NCBI RefSeq assembly: GCF_004745075.1
Contig: NZ_RHFH01000008.1
Location: forward strand, 62,001-126,000
Direction of reading: 5' to 3'
DNA: 64,000 bases
DNA from: Brevibacterium sp. S111
Lineage (GTDB): Bacteria; Actinomycetota; Actinomycetes; Actinomycetales; Brevibacteriaceae
Shown: positions 53,585 through 61,806 of the stretch, in pieces
Layout of the letters: every line of letters begins with the position of its first letter
Numbering within the stretch: the stretch's first letter is position 1
Made by a program: the position numbers and the translations under genes
The notes under the pieces: model-generated
Databases searched by the model: none
What the model saw: the letters and a program-made list of their open reading frames with translations, nothing else
Told to the model about the DNA's origin: nothing

Positions 53585-54201
53585 GATCGCCTGCCCACCG
53601 ACGATGAGTTCGCCGAGGCGGCGCCGCCGTCGTCGACGGCAGCCTCGGTGAAGGGTTCGCGGGCTTTGAAGACGTTGTTGAACAGGCGGGAGATCGGGCG
53701 CCGGCGCTGCTGGTGGTAGCGCTCGACATTCGTGTTGTAGAAGCGGGAAGCCGTGAGGATCCGTTCGGTGAGCACCTGCAGCTGATCGTGCAGGAGTTGG
53801 ATCGTCGTATCGATCTCCTCGTTCGCCACCGCCTGCTGGGATCGGGCGAAGTCCGAGGTCAGCGACCTCTCCGTGAGCGCGGTGGGGATGAGCGCGGCCT
53901 CGTTGATCGCCTCGGTGAGGGCGTTCTCGGCGGCGGCACCGCGGTGGTCGAAGGGGGCGCGTTCCGCGGAGGCGAGCGCGAGTTCGAGGGTGGCCAGGTC
54001 GTGTCCGGCGATCTGCTGGAGGGTGCCGATATACGCGGGCACGAGTGCGTGGCGGGAGCGGATTTCACCGCCGAGCTGCCGTTTGGCTTCATCGCAGACC
54101 GACCGAGCCATCGACAGCTGGTTGAAACGCAGAACCGTGAGGACGACGAAGGCGATGACGAGAGCGGCGATGAGGCAGCCGCCGACGATGAACCAGATCA
54201 C
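53581..54201 (-). CDS. LemA-family membrane protein
   Basis: A 206 aa protein from the GTG at 54201, which follows GAGAGGAG at ideal spacing; a GTG at 54249 would give a longer N-terminus without the site. A membrane helix starts at once (VIWFIVGGCLIAALVIAFVV), with a long alpha-helical cytoplasmic or extracytoplasmic domain: MARSVCDEAKRQLGGEIRSR, HALVPAYIGTLQQIAGHD, and the terminal LTASRFYNTNVERYHQQ plus SRLFNNVFKAREPF, which is diagnostic of LemA proteins. Function in bacteria is unknown. Co-transcribed with truA. Confidence 0.82.
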   Translation of the reverse strand: MIWFIVGGCLIAALVIAFVVLTVLRFNQLSMARSVCDEAKRQLGGEIRSRHALVPAYIGTLQQIAGHDLATLELALASAERAPFDHRGAAAENALTEAINEAALIPTALTERSLTSDFARSQQAVANEEIDTTIQLLHDQLQVLTERILTASRFYNTNVERYHQQRRRPISRLFNNVFKAREPFTEAAVDDGGAASANSSSVGRRS

Positions 54202-54431
54202 GGCCGCTCCTCTCGTCTGTCCCTCAACCTGTGCACGCACGCCGCGCACACCGCGTCGCGTCTGTCCGAGGCCTCAGTTTACGCGCGGTTCAGATTCGTC
54301 GCGAACAGGCCACCGCCTGGACCCCGCAGCGCCTCCGGCCGAGTGCGGATGTGCACGATTTCGGCCAGATGTCGCCGCCTTGTCGCTTTCGAGTCACGTA
54401 TTCGTCACCGAGCGGGCCTTAGCTGGAAGCC

Positions 54432-55613
54432 GTGAGAGTAGCGATCATTGCAGAGTCCTTCCTCCCCAACATGAATGGGGTCACCCACTCACTCCTGCGG
54501 GTCCTCGACCACCTGGCCGACCGCGGCGACGAGGTCCTCGTCATCGCCCCGGGCACCCGCAGGGACGGCCCGAAGGAGGTCACCGGCGCCCGCATCGTCC
54601 GGGTCCCTTCGATCGCCTTGCCGAAGTACCGACGCGTCCGCGTCGCGCCCGGCGGCGTCACCCGCATCCGCCGCCTGCTCCAGCGCTTCTCCCCCGACGT
54701 CGTCCACCTGGCCAGCCCCTTCGTCCTCGGCTGGCGCGGAGTCCTCGCCGCGCAGGCGCTCAACCTCCCGACCGTTGCGATCTACCAGACCGAGGTCCCC
54801 GCCTACGCCGCGCGCTACGGCATGCACGGCATCGAAGCCATGCTGTGGAACCATGTCCGCAACATCCATCAGCATTCCTCCCTCACGCTCGCGCCGTCGA
54901 GTTACACGATCGACCAGTTGGAAGACCTCGGTGTCGCCGAGGTGGCCCTGTGGGCCCGTGGGGTCGATTCCTCCCGCTTCGACCCCGGTCACCGATCAGA
55001 GGCCTGGCGACGATCTGTGGCCCCGAACGGAGAGAAGATCATCGGGTTCGTCGGCCGGTTGGCCGCGGAGAAACAGGTCGAAGATCTTGCCGTGCTCACC
55101 GATGTGCCCGGTGCCAAGCTCGTCATCGTCGGTGATGGACCGTGGCGGACCCGGCTGGAGCGGTCACTGCCGCGAGCTCACTTCACCGGCTTCCTCGGCG
55201 GGGAGGCCCTGGCACAGGCGGTCGCGAGCTTCGATCTCATGGTCGCCCCGGGTGAGCTCGAGACCTTCTGCCAGACGATCCAGGAGGCCATGGCCTCGGA
55301 GGTTCCCGTCATCGCCCCGGCCCGAGGCGGCCCGCTCGACCTCGTCGACTCGTCGCGCACCGGCTGGCTCTACACGCCGAAGGATCTTGGTGCCATGCGC
55401 GGGCATGTCGTCGACCTGCTCGGCGACGAGGCGAAACGTCGGGCCTTCGGGGCGGCCGGGCGTGAGCAGGTGCTCTCACGCAGTTGGAAGAGTGTGTGCT
55501 CGCAGCTCGTGGGCCACTACTCGCGGGCGATCGAGAATCCGGCTCCGCAGGTGCTCGGCCGCGGGTTCAGTTCGATGGTCGGCACCGGCCTCGCGAATCC
55601 TCTCCCCAACTAG
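54432..55613 (+). CDS. mgtA: GDP-mannose-dependent alpha-mannosyltransferase, MgtA-like (GT4)
   Basis: Retaining glycosyltransferase family 4 enzyme, 393 aa with GTG start, resembling corynebacterial MgtA, which mannosylates a lipid acceptor in lipoglycan synthesis. N-terminal acceptor domain: VAIIAESFLPNMNGVTHSLL, PDVVHLASPFVLGWRG, TVAIYQTEVPAYAARYG. Donor domain: IIGFVGRLAAEKQVEDL, LVIVGDGPWRTRLERSL and the EX7E-like region GELETFCQTIQEAMAS. It acts at the cytoplasmic face of the membrane. A weak TAGCTG hexamer sits six bases before the GTG. The acceptor here is inferred. Confidence 0.85.
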   Translation: MRVAIIAESFLPNMNGVTHSLLRVLDHLADRGDEVLVIAPGTRRDGPKEVTGARIVRVPSIALPKYRRVRVAPGGVTRIRRLLQRFSPDVVHLASPFVLGWRGVLAAQALNLPTVAIYQTEVPAYAARYGMHGIEAMLWNHVRNIHQHSSLTLAPSSYTIDQLEDLGVAEVALWARGVDSSRFDPGHRSEAWRRSVAPNGEKIIGFVGRLAAEKQVEDLAVLTDVPGAKLVIVGDGPWRTRLERSLPRAHFTGFLGGEALAQAVASFDLMVAPGELETFCQTIQEAMASEVPVIAPARGGPLDLVDSSRTGWLYTPKDLGAMRGHVVDLLGDEAKRRAFGAAGREQVLSRSWKSVCSQLVGHYSRAIENPAPQVLGRGFSSMVGTGLANPLPN

Positions 55614-55660
55614 GAGAGCTCTGCTGCTGAGCACCCGACGCGCGACATCTGCCGCCGCGA

Positions 55661-56239
55661 CTACCGTTGATCCGCGAGGCTCGCGGTCCAATCGTCGACG
55701 GTGAGCACGCGCGCCTGTTTCGGGAACACCTTCTCGGTGAGCACCCGGTGGACTTCCGGGTCACGGTCGGCACAGGCATCGGAGAGCACGGTGAGTTCGA
55801 AGTCGAGGTCGGCGGCCTGACGCACCGTCGAGAGCACGACCCCGCTGGTCGCCACTCCGGCCAGCACGAGCGACCTGGCCCCGTACCCGCGCAGCAGCAC
55901 CTCGAGGTCGCTGCCGGTGAAGGCGCTGATGCGGCGCTTCGTCACGATCGGCTCGCCCTGGTGACGGCCGAGGGTTTCGTGGATGCTCGTCGAAGCATGC
56001 GTTTCGACGACGTCGCCGTGAGCGGCGATCTGTGCGAACGAGGACGTCGCCGCCAGCTCCGGGTGCCCGTCCCGCAAAGCCACCCGCACCCACACGACGG
56101 GGATGCCGTGCTCACGGGCCGCCGCTACGGCATCACGAGCGCGTTCGAGGACACCGGTGGAGGCGAAGGCGTCGTCTCCGGCGATGCCGTTCTGAAAATC
56201 CATCGCCACGAGGACGGTGTCATCGGTGCCGGTCATCAT
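55661..56239 (-). CDS. Isochorismatase-like hydrolase lacking the catalytic cysteine
   Basis: A 192 aa alpha/beta protein of the isochorismatase superfamily. The triad positions Asp (VAMDFQNGI) and Lys (VTKRRISAFTGSDLEV) are present. At the Cys position the sequence is GVATSGVVLSTVR, with no cysteine, so thiol chemistry as in nicotinamidases is unlikely. This GVATSGVVLST variant is widespread in actinobacteria as an unassigned group. AAGGAGA lies just before tandem ATGs at 56239 and 56236; the second has the better spacing. It is alone, convergent with mgtA. Confidence 0.85.
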   Translation of the reverse strand: MMTGTDDTVLVAMDFQNGIAGDDAFASTGVLERARDAVAAAREHGIPVVWVRVALRDGHPELAATSSFAQIAAHGDVVETHASTSIHETLGRHQGEPIVTKRRISAFTGSDLEVLLRGYGARSLVLAGVATSGVVLSTVRQAADLDFELTVLSDACADRDPEVHRVLTEKVFPKQARVLTVDDWTASLADQR

Positions 56240-56338
56240 GTCTCCTTCGGTTCGAGGGGATCGTAGGCTTCCCTCCGCCGAGGCTACTCCACACCCCCGA
56301 TGGTCCGCTGAGTTCGAGCGCGGACAGTCCGAGTGGTC

Positions 56339-57043
56339 TCAGTCGACGATGCCGCGGGCGTCGAGGGCCCTCCCGGTGTCCTGCGCGTATTTGACCGACC
56401 GCAGGATCGCCGGCACCACTCGCGCCTTGATGCTCGAGTCCAATCCCCTGGCGCGGGCTGCCCGTTCGGCCTCTCCGAGCAGCCCGGAGATGTGCGAGAT
56501 CGCCCGCACCATGAGACTCGCGGTCAGAGCGATCGCCTCGGTGTTCGCACCGAAGAACCGCAGCGGAGCGACGATGACGGCGAAGGTGTCGAGCAGCTGC
56601 GCGACCGAAGTCGTCAGCGTCAGCAGCAGGGCGGCCTGCACACAGGAGAACACCGTGCCGCCGACGGCCAGACCCGACTGCAGCGACCCGAAGAGATACT
56701 GCAGCCCCATGACGATCGTCACGAGCACGGCGACATAGAGCCAGGTGCGCAGGAAGTACGTCAGCCGCAGACGAGCGGTGAACCCGACGAAGACGAGGAC
56801 TGCGAACATCGACCAGTTGATGATCGGATCACGGAAGATCAGCGCCACGATGCCGATGACCGCAATGAGTGAGAGCTTCACCCCGGTCGGCACCGCATGC
56901 AGCCACCCTCGGGTCGCCGCAACTCTGCCGAAGAGCTGCGGACGTGGTCTGATGCCGGCATTCTTCCGCCAGGTCGTACAGGCACCGTCGGCACCGGTGC
57001 GGGCGTCGTCGGCGTGCGCACCCGCCTGGGGGACCTCATTCAT
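56339..57043 (-). CDS. ECF transporter transmembrane protein EcfT (BioN)
   Basis: T-component linking the substrate-binding BioY to the ATPase. The 234 aa sequence has about five helices and the family cytoplasmic motifs AARARGLDSSIK and DTGRALDARGI, each an Ala-Arg-Gly type signature that contacts the ATPase. An N-terminal tail of about 40 residues precedes the first helix. It overlaps the ATPase gene by four bases and is the last gene of the bioY operon. Confidence 0.9.
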   Translation of the reverse strand: MNEVPQAGAHADDARTGADGACTTWRKNAGIRPRPQLFGRVAATRGWLHAVPTGVKLSLIAVIGIVALIFRDPIINWSMFAVLVFVGFTARLRLTYFLRTWLYVAVLVTIVMGLQYLFGSLQSGLAVGGTVFSCVQAALLLTLTTSVAQLLDTFAVIVAPLRFFGANTEAIALTASLMVRAISHISGLLGEAERAARARGLDSSIKARVVPAILRSVKYAQDTGRALDARGIVD

Positions 57044-57768
57044 GGCGTATCGCTCATGATCATCTGACGGTAGGCGGCGACCGCCTCGGCGGGGGCGGCA
57101 TCGGCGGCGATGCGGCCGTCCTCGACGACGAGGGCACGTTGGGCGATCTGCGCGAACTCGAGGTCGTGGGTGGTGAGGATGATGCGCACCCCGCGACGGG
57201 CGACGAGGTCCTGCAGATGCACGCGCAGCTTCTCCCTGTTGCGCAGGTCGAGCAGGGTCGTGGGTTCGTCGAGCACGAGGATCTGCGGGTCGACGGCGAG
57301 CACCGCGGCCAAGGCCACGAGTTGCCGCTGTCCGCCGGAGAGTTCATAGACGCTGCGCTCGGCGAGGTCGGCGATGCCGAGTTCGCCGAGCACGGCCAGG
57401 GCCGCGTCCCGCCGCCTGCCCTTCGGCACGGACTTGCGCAGGGAGAGTTCGATGTCTTCGATCGGGGTCGGCATGACGAGCTGCGCGGCCGGGTCGGTGA
57501 AGACGAACCCCACCCGCGATCGCACCTTCGCCGGATGCCGATACGGGTCGATTCCGTCGATGAGGACCTGCCCCGCATTCGCGGTGACCAGACCATTGAC
57601 CAGCTGCAGCAGAGTCGACTTCCCCGAACCGTTCGCTCCGATCACGGCCACGACATCCTCGGTGAGGGTGAAGCTGACGTTCTGGAGGATCGGTCGCACG
57701 ACGTCGCCGTCGGGGCCCTCGTCGAGGACCCCGACGCCGACATCGCTGAAGCTGATCTCCCGGGTCAC
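57040..57768 (-). CDS. ECF transporter ATP-binding protein (BioM)
   Basis: Single A-component of 242 aa, expected to work as a homodimer. Walker A GANGSGKSTLL, Q-loop FVFTDPAAQLVMPT, signature LSGGQRQLVALAAVLA, Walker B LVLDEPTTLLD and switch His TTHDLEFA are all seen. It overlaps BioY upstream and EcfT downstream by four bases, giving the BioYMN-type set. Confidence 0.93.
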   Translation of the reverse strand: MTREISFSDVGVGVLDEGPDGDVVRPILQNVSFTLTEDVVAVIGANGSGKSTLLQLVNGLVTANAGQVLIDGIDPYRHPAKVRSRVGFVFTDPAAQLVMPTPIEDIELSLRKSVPKGRRRDAALAVLGELGIADLAERSVYELSGGQRQLVALAAVLAVDPQILVLDEPTTLLDLRNREKLRVHLQDLVARRGVRIILTTHDLEFAQIAQRALVVEDGRIAADAAPAEAVAAYRQMIMSDTP

Positions 57769-58484
57769 TTGACGCCCGGTTCCCGCTCCGCCGCCGAGGC
57801 GGCCGCACCGTTGAGGTGCGCACCCGCGGCTGAGTCGACGCCCGCACCGACGAGCGAATCCATGCTCACGCCGCGACGGCGCAGCACATCGGGGAATGCC
57901 CGATGGATGAGGACGGCCACCGAGGCGGCGAGGATGTTCTTGATGATGTCACCGGGCCAGTAGGCGAGGTCGGCGACGGCGGCGACGCGAAGCGGCAGAT
58001 CCGCGTTGATCGACATGCCGAGGATGCCCAGCGGGTGGTTGAGCAGGAGGCTGGCGGCGAATCCGCCGAGGAACAGGGCGATGCCGAGCCTCATCCCCCG
58101 GAAGCGACGCACGGCCCAGCGGGCGACGAGCCCGGCGGCCAGGGCGTAGAGAGTGAAGGAGAGGATGTAGCCGGCGCTCGGTCCGGCGAGCACACCGATG
58201 CCGCCGTTCATGCCGGAGAAGATCGGCAGCCCGAGCAGGCCGAGGACCACATAGAGCAGGGTCGCGGCCGCTCCCCGCCAGGGTCCGAGCACCATTCCGC
58301 ACAGGGCGATGGCGAAGGTCTGCAGCGTGATCGGCACACCGGCGGGCCCGACCGGGACCGGGGGCATCATCGCAAAGGCCGCGAGCATAGCGGCGAAGAC
58401 GGCGATGAGCGCGATGTTGCCGGCACGACCGGCCGAACGAGGACGGGTGATGCCCGCCGAGGCGGTGCTGTGGGCCTGAGACAT
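57765..58484 (-). CDS. bioY: Biotin transporter substrate-binding subunit BioY
   Basis: Membrane S-component that binds biotin with high affinity. From ATG 58484, preceded by CGGAG, it is 239 aa with about six helices. It shows the BioY blocks VPVGPAGVPITLQTFAIAL, LYVVLGLLGLPIFSG and GPSAGYILSFTLYALAAGLV. The C-terminal 35 residues are an Ala/Gly-rich tail. A TGAAC-N3-GTTCA palindrome and a TACAGT -10 box lie 80-100 bp upstream, so biotin-controlled repression by a BioQ-type regulator is likely. Confidence 0.93.
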   Translation of the reverse strand: MSQAHSTASAGITRPRSAGRAGNIALIAVFAAMLAAFAMMPPVPVGPAGVPITLQTFAIALCGMVLGPWRGAAATLLYVVLGLLGLPIFSGMNGGIGVLAGPSAGYILSFTLYALAAGLVARWAVRRFRGMRLGIALFLGGFAASLLLNHPLGILGMSINADLPLRVAAVADLAYWPGDIIKNILAASVAVLIHRAFPDVLRRRGVSMDSLVGAGVDSAAGAHLNGAAASAAEREPGVK

Positions 58485-58566
58485 GAGTACTCCGTTGTTC
58501 GTGTTCCACCCGGAGCGCAGCGGGTCTGCATCCGGAAATACCCGAGGCGACCCCAGGTTCCCCACC

Positions 58567-58572
58567 ACTGTA
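58567..58572 (-). promoter_or_regulatory. -10 box of the bioY operon
   Basis: TACAGT on the minus strand, directly beside the BioQ-like palindrome. It would give a leader of about 75 nt before the ATG at 58484. Confidence 0.5.
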
Positions 58573-58574
58573 AC

Positions 58575-58587
58575 TGAACAGTGTTCA
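58575..58587 (-). promoter_or_regulatory. Candidate BioQ operator upstream of bioY
   Basis: TGAAC-AGT-GTTCA is a perfect palindrome that fits the TGAAC-N3-GTTAC-like motif described for the TetR-family biotin regulator BioQ in Corynebacterium. It overlaps the spacer between the -35 and -10 regions of the bioY promoter, so binding would block transcription. No bioQ gene is in the window. Confidence 0.6.
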
Positions 58588-58702
58588 GGGGCGGAATCCG
58601 GGGGTCCTCAAGGTTGCCTCGGCGATGCCTCCACCGTTCGCGTGATCCCCTGTTCAGGTCCCAGGCTTCCCTGCGACGATCACACGATCGGTGGGCCGAC
58701 GA

Positions 58703-60286
58703 TCATTCCCATTCGATGGTGCCCGGGGGCTTCGAGGTGACGTCGAGGACGACGCGGTTGATGTCGTCGACCTCGTTGGTGATGCGGTTGGAGATCACGG
58801 AGAGCACATCGTAGGGGATGCGCGTCCAGTCCGCGGTCATCGCGTCCTCGCTCGAGACCGGGCGCAGCACGACGGGGTGGCCGTAAGTGCGGCCGTCTCC
58901 CTGGACGCCGACGGAGCGGACATCGGCCAGGAGGACGACCGGGCACTGCCAGATCTCCCCGTCAAGGCCCGCCTTCGTCAGCTCGGCGCGGGCGATGGCA
59001 TCGGCCCTGCGGAGGATGGCCAGACGCTCCTCGGTGACTTCGCCGATGATGCGGATGCCCAGGCCCGGTCCGGGGAAGGGCTGGCGAGAGACGATGACCT
59101 CGGGCACGCCGAGTTCGCGGCCGATGGCGCGCACCTCGTCCTTGAACAGGGCACGCAGGGGTTCGATGAGCTGGAACTGGATGTCGTCGGGCAGGCCGCC
59201 GACATTGTGGTGGCTCTTGATGTTCGCGGTCCCCGATCCGCCGCCGGACTCGACGACGTCGGGGTAGAGGGTGCCCTGGACGAGGAAGGCGATGTCCTCA
59301 CCCTCACCCTCCTGGGCTTCGAGCACGAGGTCCGCGGCGGCGTTCTCGAACGTGCGGATGAACTCGCGGCCGATGATCTTGCGCTTCTCCTCCGGGTCGG
59401 TGACTCCGGCGAGCTGGGAGAGGAACTGCTCACGCGCATCGACGGTGACCAGGCGGACGCCGATCGAGTCGACGTAGTCCTGCTCGACCTGTTTCCTCTC
59501 GTCCTCACGCAGCAGACCGTGGTCGACGAAGACGCAGGTGAGCTGGTCGCCGATGGCCTTGTGGACGAGGGCGGCGGCCACGGAGGAGTCGACGCCTCCG
59601 GACAGACCGCAGATGACCTTCTTGTCGCCGACGCGGGCGCGGATGAGTTCGACCTGTTCGTCGATGACCGAGGCGTTCGTCCAGTCGGCTTCGAGACCGG
59701 CGACGTTGAAGAGGAAGTTCTCGAGGATCTTCTGCCCGTTCTCCGAATGGAGGACCTCGGGGTGCCACTGCACACCGGCGAACCGCTTCTCCGGGCACTC
59801 GAAGGCGGCCACGGGGGTGTCCGGGGTGGACGCGAGCACGTCGAAGCCGGCAGGCGCCTCGGCGACGGAGTCCCCATGGGACATCCAGACCTTGTAGGAG
59901 CCCGGAGTCTCGGCCAGCAGCGACCCCGTGTCGGTCACCGACAGTGGGGTCGAGCCGTATTCGCGCTTATCGGTCTTCGCCACGCGACCGCCGAGGCTGG
60001 TCGACATGAGCTGGAACCCGTAGCAGATGCCCATGGTCGGGATGCCGAGGTCGAACACCGAGGTGTCGAAGCTCGGGGCACCTTCGTCGTTGACGCTCGA
60101 CGGTCCCCCGGAGAGCACGATGGCCAAAGGGTTCTTCGCGGCGAACTCGGACGCCGGAGCGTCATGGGCGATGATCTCTGAGTACAGGCCCGCTTCGCGG
60201 ATGCGGCGCGCGATGAGCTGGGCATACTGGGCACCGAAATCGACGACGAGGACAGGGGGCACCTGCGTGCTCTGGGTTTGCGTCAT
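58703..60286 (-). CDS. guaA: GMP synthase (glutamine-hydrolysing)
   Basis: Converts XMP to GMP using glutamine and ATP. The 527 aa sequence has a class I glutaminase domain (VLSGGPSSV, catalytic Cys in GICYGFQLM, His and Glu in GVQWHPE), then the PP-loop ATPase ([17 protein letters not shown]) and a dimerisation domain with the XMP-binding loop and final [23 protein letters not shown] six bases before ATG 60286 suggests a leaderless transcript, although GGAG in the gap could act as a ribosome binding site. The guaB3 gene lies on the same strand upstream. Confidence 0.97.
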   Translation of the reverse strand: MTQTQSTQVPPVLVVDFGAQYAQLIARRIREAGLYSEIIAHDAPASEFAAKNPLAIVLSGGPSSVNDEGAPSFDTSVFDLGIPTMGICYGFQLMSTSLGGRVAKTDKREYGSTPLSVTDTGSLLAETPGSYKVWMSHGDSVAEAPAGFDVLASTPDTPVAAFECPEKRFAGVQWHPEVLHSENGQKILENFLFNVAGLEADWTNASVIDEQVELIRARVGDKKVICGLSGGVDSSVAAALVHKAIGDQLTCVFVDHGLLREDERKQVEQDYVDSIGVRLVTVDAREQFLSQLAGVTDPEEKRKIIGREFIRTFENAAADLVLEAQEGEGEDIAFLVQGTLYPDVVESGGGSGTANIKSHHNVGGLPDDIQFQLIEPLRALFKDEVRAIGRELGVPEVIVSRQPFPGPGLGIRIIGEVTEERLAILRRADAIARAELTKAGLDGEIWQCPVVLLADVRSVGVQGDGRTYGHPVVLRPVSSEDAMTADWTRIPYDVLSVISNRITNEVDDINRVVLDVTSKPPGTIEWE

Positions 60287-60292
60287 GCTCCA

Positions 60293-60298
60293 ATTCTA
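60293..60298 (-). promoter_or_regulatory. Probable leaderless -10 box for guaA
   Basis: TAGAAT on the minus strand ends six bases before the ATG at 60286. Confidence 0.5.
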
Positions 60299-60342
60299 AG
60301 CGCCGGCGAGGCGACACCCGAATTCGGGGTTTCGCGCGCCCT

Positions 60343-60780
60343 TCAGCTCTTGGGAGCGACGACGACGGCGGCTTCGAGTTCCGCGTCGACCTGGCGGTGG
60401 ATACGACGTTCGAGGATGAACGACATCACGGGCACGACGCCGGCGAGCGCGAGGATGAGGTAACGGCCGAGGCTCCAGCGCATCTGCTGGTTGAGCCAGA
60501 AGCAGCCGATGAGGTAGACGACGTAGCACCAGCCGTGGCAGATCGCGATGGCCGCGGCGAGGTTGAAGCCGCCGAAGTTCAGGGCCGTGGCCGAGTCCGC
60601 GGCGATGAGGTACTTGTAGATCATCTCGACCGTGAGGATGAGCAGCATCGTACCGGTGATGAATGCCATCACCCGGTAGAACTTCAGCGCATTGCGCGCC
60701 GAGGTGAAGCGTTTGACGCTCCACACGTTCGACTCATCGAAGTCGGGGCGGGAGTCCAAGGACTCGTGTTCTTCGCTCAC
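60343..60780 (-). CDS. DUF3817-type small membrane protein
   Basis: A 145 aa protein with GTG start at 60780, after GGAGGAAA. It has three to four hydrophobic helices (FYRVMAFITGTMLLILTVE, AAAIAICHGWCYVVYLIGCF, YLILALAGVVPVMSFILER) and the AHGW/CHGWCYVVYL and VPVMSFILERR segments typical of the DUF3817 family found in actinobacteria. The function is unknown. It is immediately downstream of the SURF1 gene. Confidence 0.82.
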   Translation of the reverse strand: MSEEHESLDSRPDFDESNVWSVKRFTSARNALKFYRVMAFITGTMLLILTVEMIYKYLIAADSATALNFGGFNLAAAIAICHGWCYVVYLIGCFWLNQQMRWSLGRYLILALAGVVPVMSFILERRIHRQVDAELEAAVVVAPKS

Positions 60781-60782
60781 GC

Positions 60783-61805
60783 TCAGTTTCCTCCGGTCGT
60801 GCGGGTATCGGTGTTGCTGGTGTCTGCGGTCGTGCTCGTATCGGTGGCCGATCCGGGCTTCTTCCCCGGCTTCTTCCCCGGTTTCTTCCCGGGCTTCTTC
60901 CCGCCGTGGCGGTGGGCCGGCAGTCCGGTCAGGCCCGACATCACCTCGGGGTCGATGGCCGAGGAGCCGGCGGGCTTGACGACAACATACTCGACCCGGT
61001 TCTCCGGATCCTGAGAATCCTCGCCGAGGCGGCGCCGGACGAAGTCGTCGCGCAGCAGCTGGAACCACATGTAGAGGGCCATGGCGGCGAAGATGATCCA
61101 TTCGATGGCGTACACCGCCGACTGCAGATCGAATCCGCCCTCATCGCGGGTCGTCGTGGTCGGGACCTGGGCGAGCCCATCGGTGCCCACCGAGGCGGCC
61201 GCCCCGTCGGCCTTCTCGGGAATGAGGAAGCCGGAATAGGTGAGCAGATCGGGGAACATGTTGATGATCTGTGAGGTCGAGACCGTGCGCACCTGCCCCT
61301 CGGGCAGGTCGTTGCCGGGTTCCGGCCCTTCGATCGGACCGATCCGGGCGGTGAGTTCGACATCGCCCGGCTTCGCACGCGAGGACATGGCGGCATCCTC
61401 GTCGGTGGTGAATCCGCGGACGACCGGAATCGCGATCGTCTTCTCATCGGCGCCTGCGGCGCTGACGCCCTCGCCGAGGTGGGCGTCGTCGGGGGCGAAC
61501 ATCGTGACCACCCAGTACCCGGACTCATCGTCCTGCATGCGGCCGGGGACGACGACCTGGGCGTCGGGGATCCAGTGGCCGGTCAGGCTGACCCGCTGGT
61601 CGGCGAGGATGCCGGGCATCGGGGCCTGGGCATCCATCACCTCGTTGAAGTCCTTGACCTCGTCGATGCCGGCGGAGTCCGCGACCTCGTTCTTGTGCTG
61701 GGCCCGGTCGACCTGCCATGCGGAGAGACCGACGAAGCAGGTGACGAGCACCAGGACGAGGAGCAGGGACCCCAACCATTTGGGGGTCAGAGCCAGGCGG
61801 AACAG
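60783..61805 (-). CDS. SURF1-family protein with Lys-Pro-Gly repeat tail
   Basis: Putative cytochrome c oxidase assembly factor, about 340 aa. A first helix (WLGSLLLVLVLVTCFVGLSAW then QVDR) opens a SURF1-like extracytoplasmic domain with VSLTGHWIPDAQVVVPGRM, GYWVVTMFAP and VRGFTTDEDA. A second helix (YAIEWIIFAAMALYMWFQLL) closes it, with the conserved YAIEW/FQL. The tail carries four KKPG units. No in-frame ATG or GTG precedes the helix; the readable homology (ALTPKWLG) begins at a CTG at 61805, with TTG at 61775 as an alternative. It overlaps or abuts the guaB3 stop, so translation may be coupled. The start is uncertain. Confidence 0.82.
   Translation of the reverse strand: MFRLALTPKWLGSLLLVLVLVTCFVGLSAWQVDRAQHKNEVADSAGIDEVKDFNEVMDAQAPMPGILADQRVSLTGHWIPDAQVVVPGRMQDDESGYWVVTMFAPDDAHLGEGVSAAGADEKTIAIPVVRGFTTDEDAAMSSRAKPGDVELTARIGPIEGPEPGNDLPEGQVRTVSTSQIINMFPDLLTYSGFLIPEKADGAAASVGTDGLAQVPTTTTRDEGGFDLQSAVYAIEWIIFAAMALYMWFQLLRDDFVRRRLGEDSQDPENRVEYVVVKPAGSSAIDPEVMSGLTGLPAHRHGGKKPGKKPGKKPGKKPGSATDTSTTADTSNTDTRTTGGN
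60856..60903 (-). repeat. Four copies of a 12-bp repeat encoding KKPG
   Basis: GGCTTCTTCCCC recurs four times with one- to two-base changes in the SURF1-like coding end. It encodes a basic tail next to the membrane. Confidence 0.85.
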
Positions 61806-61806
61806 T

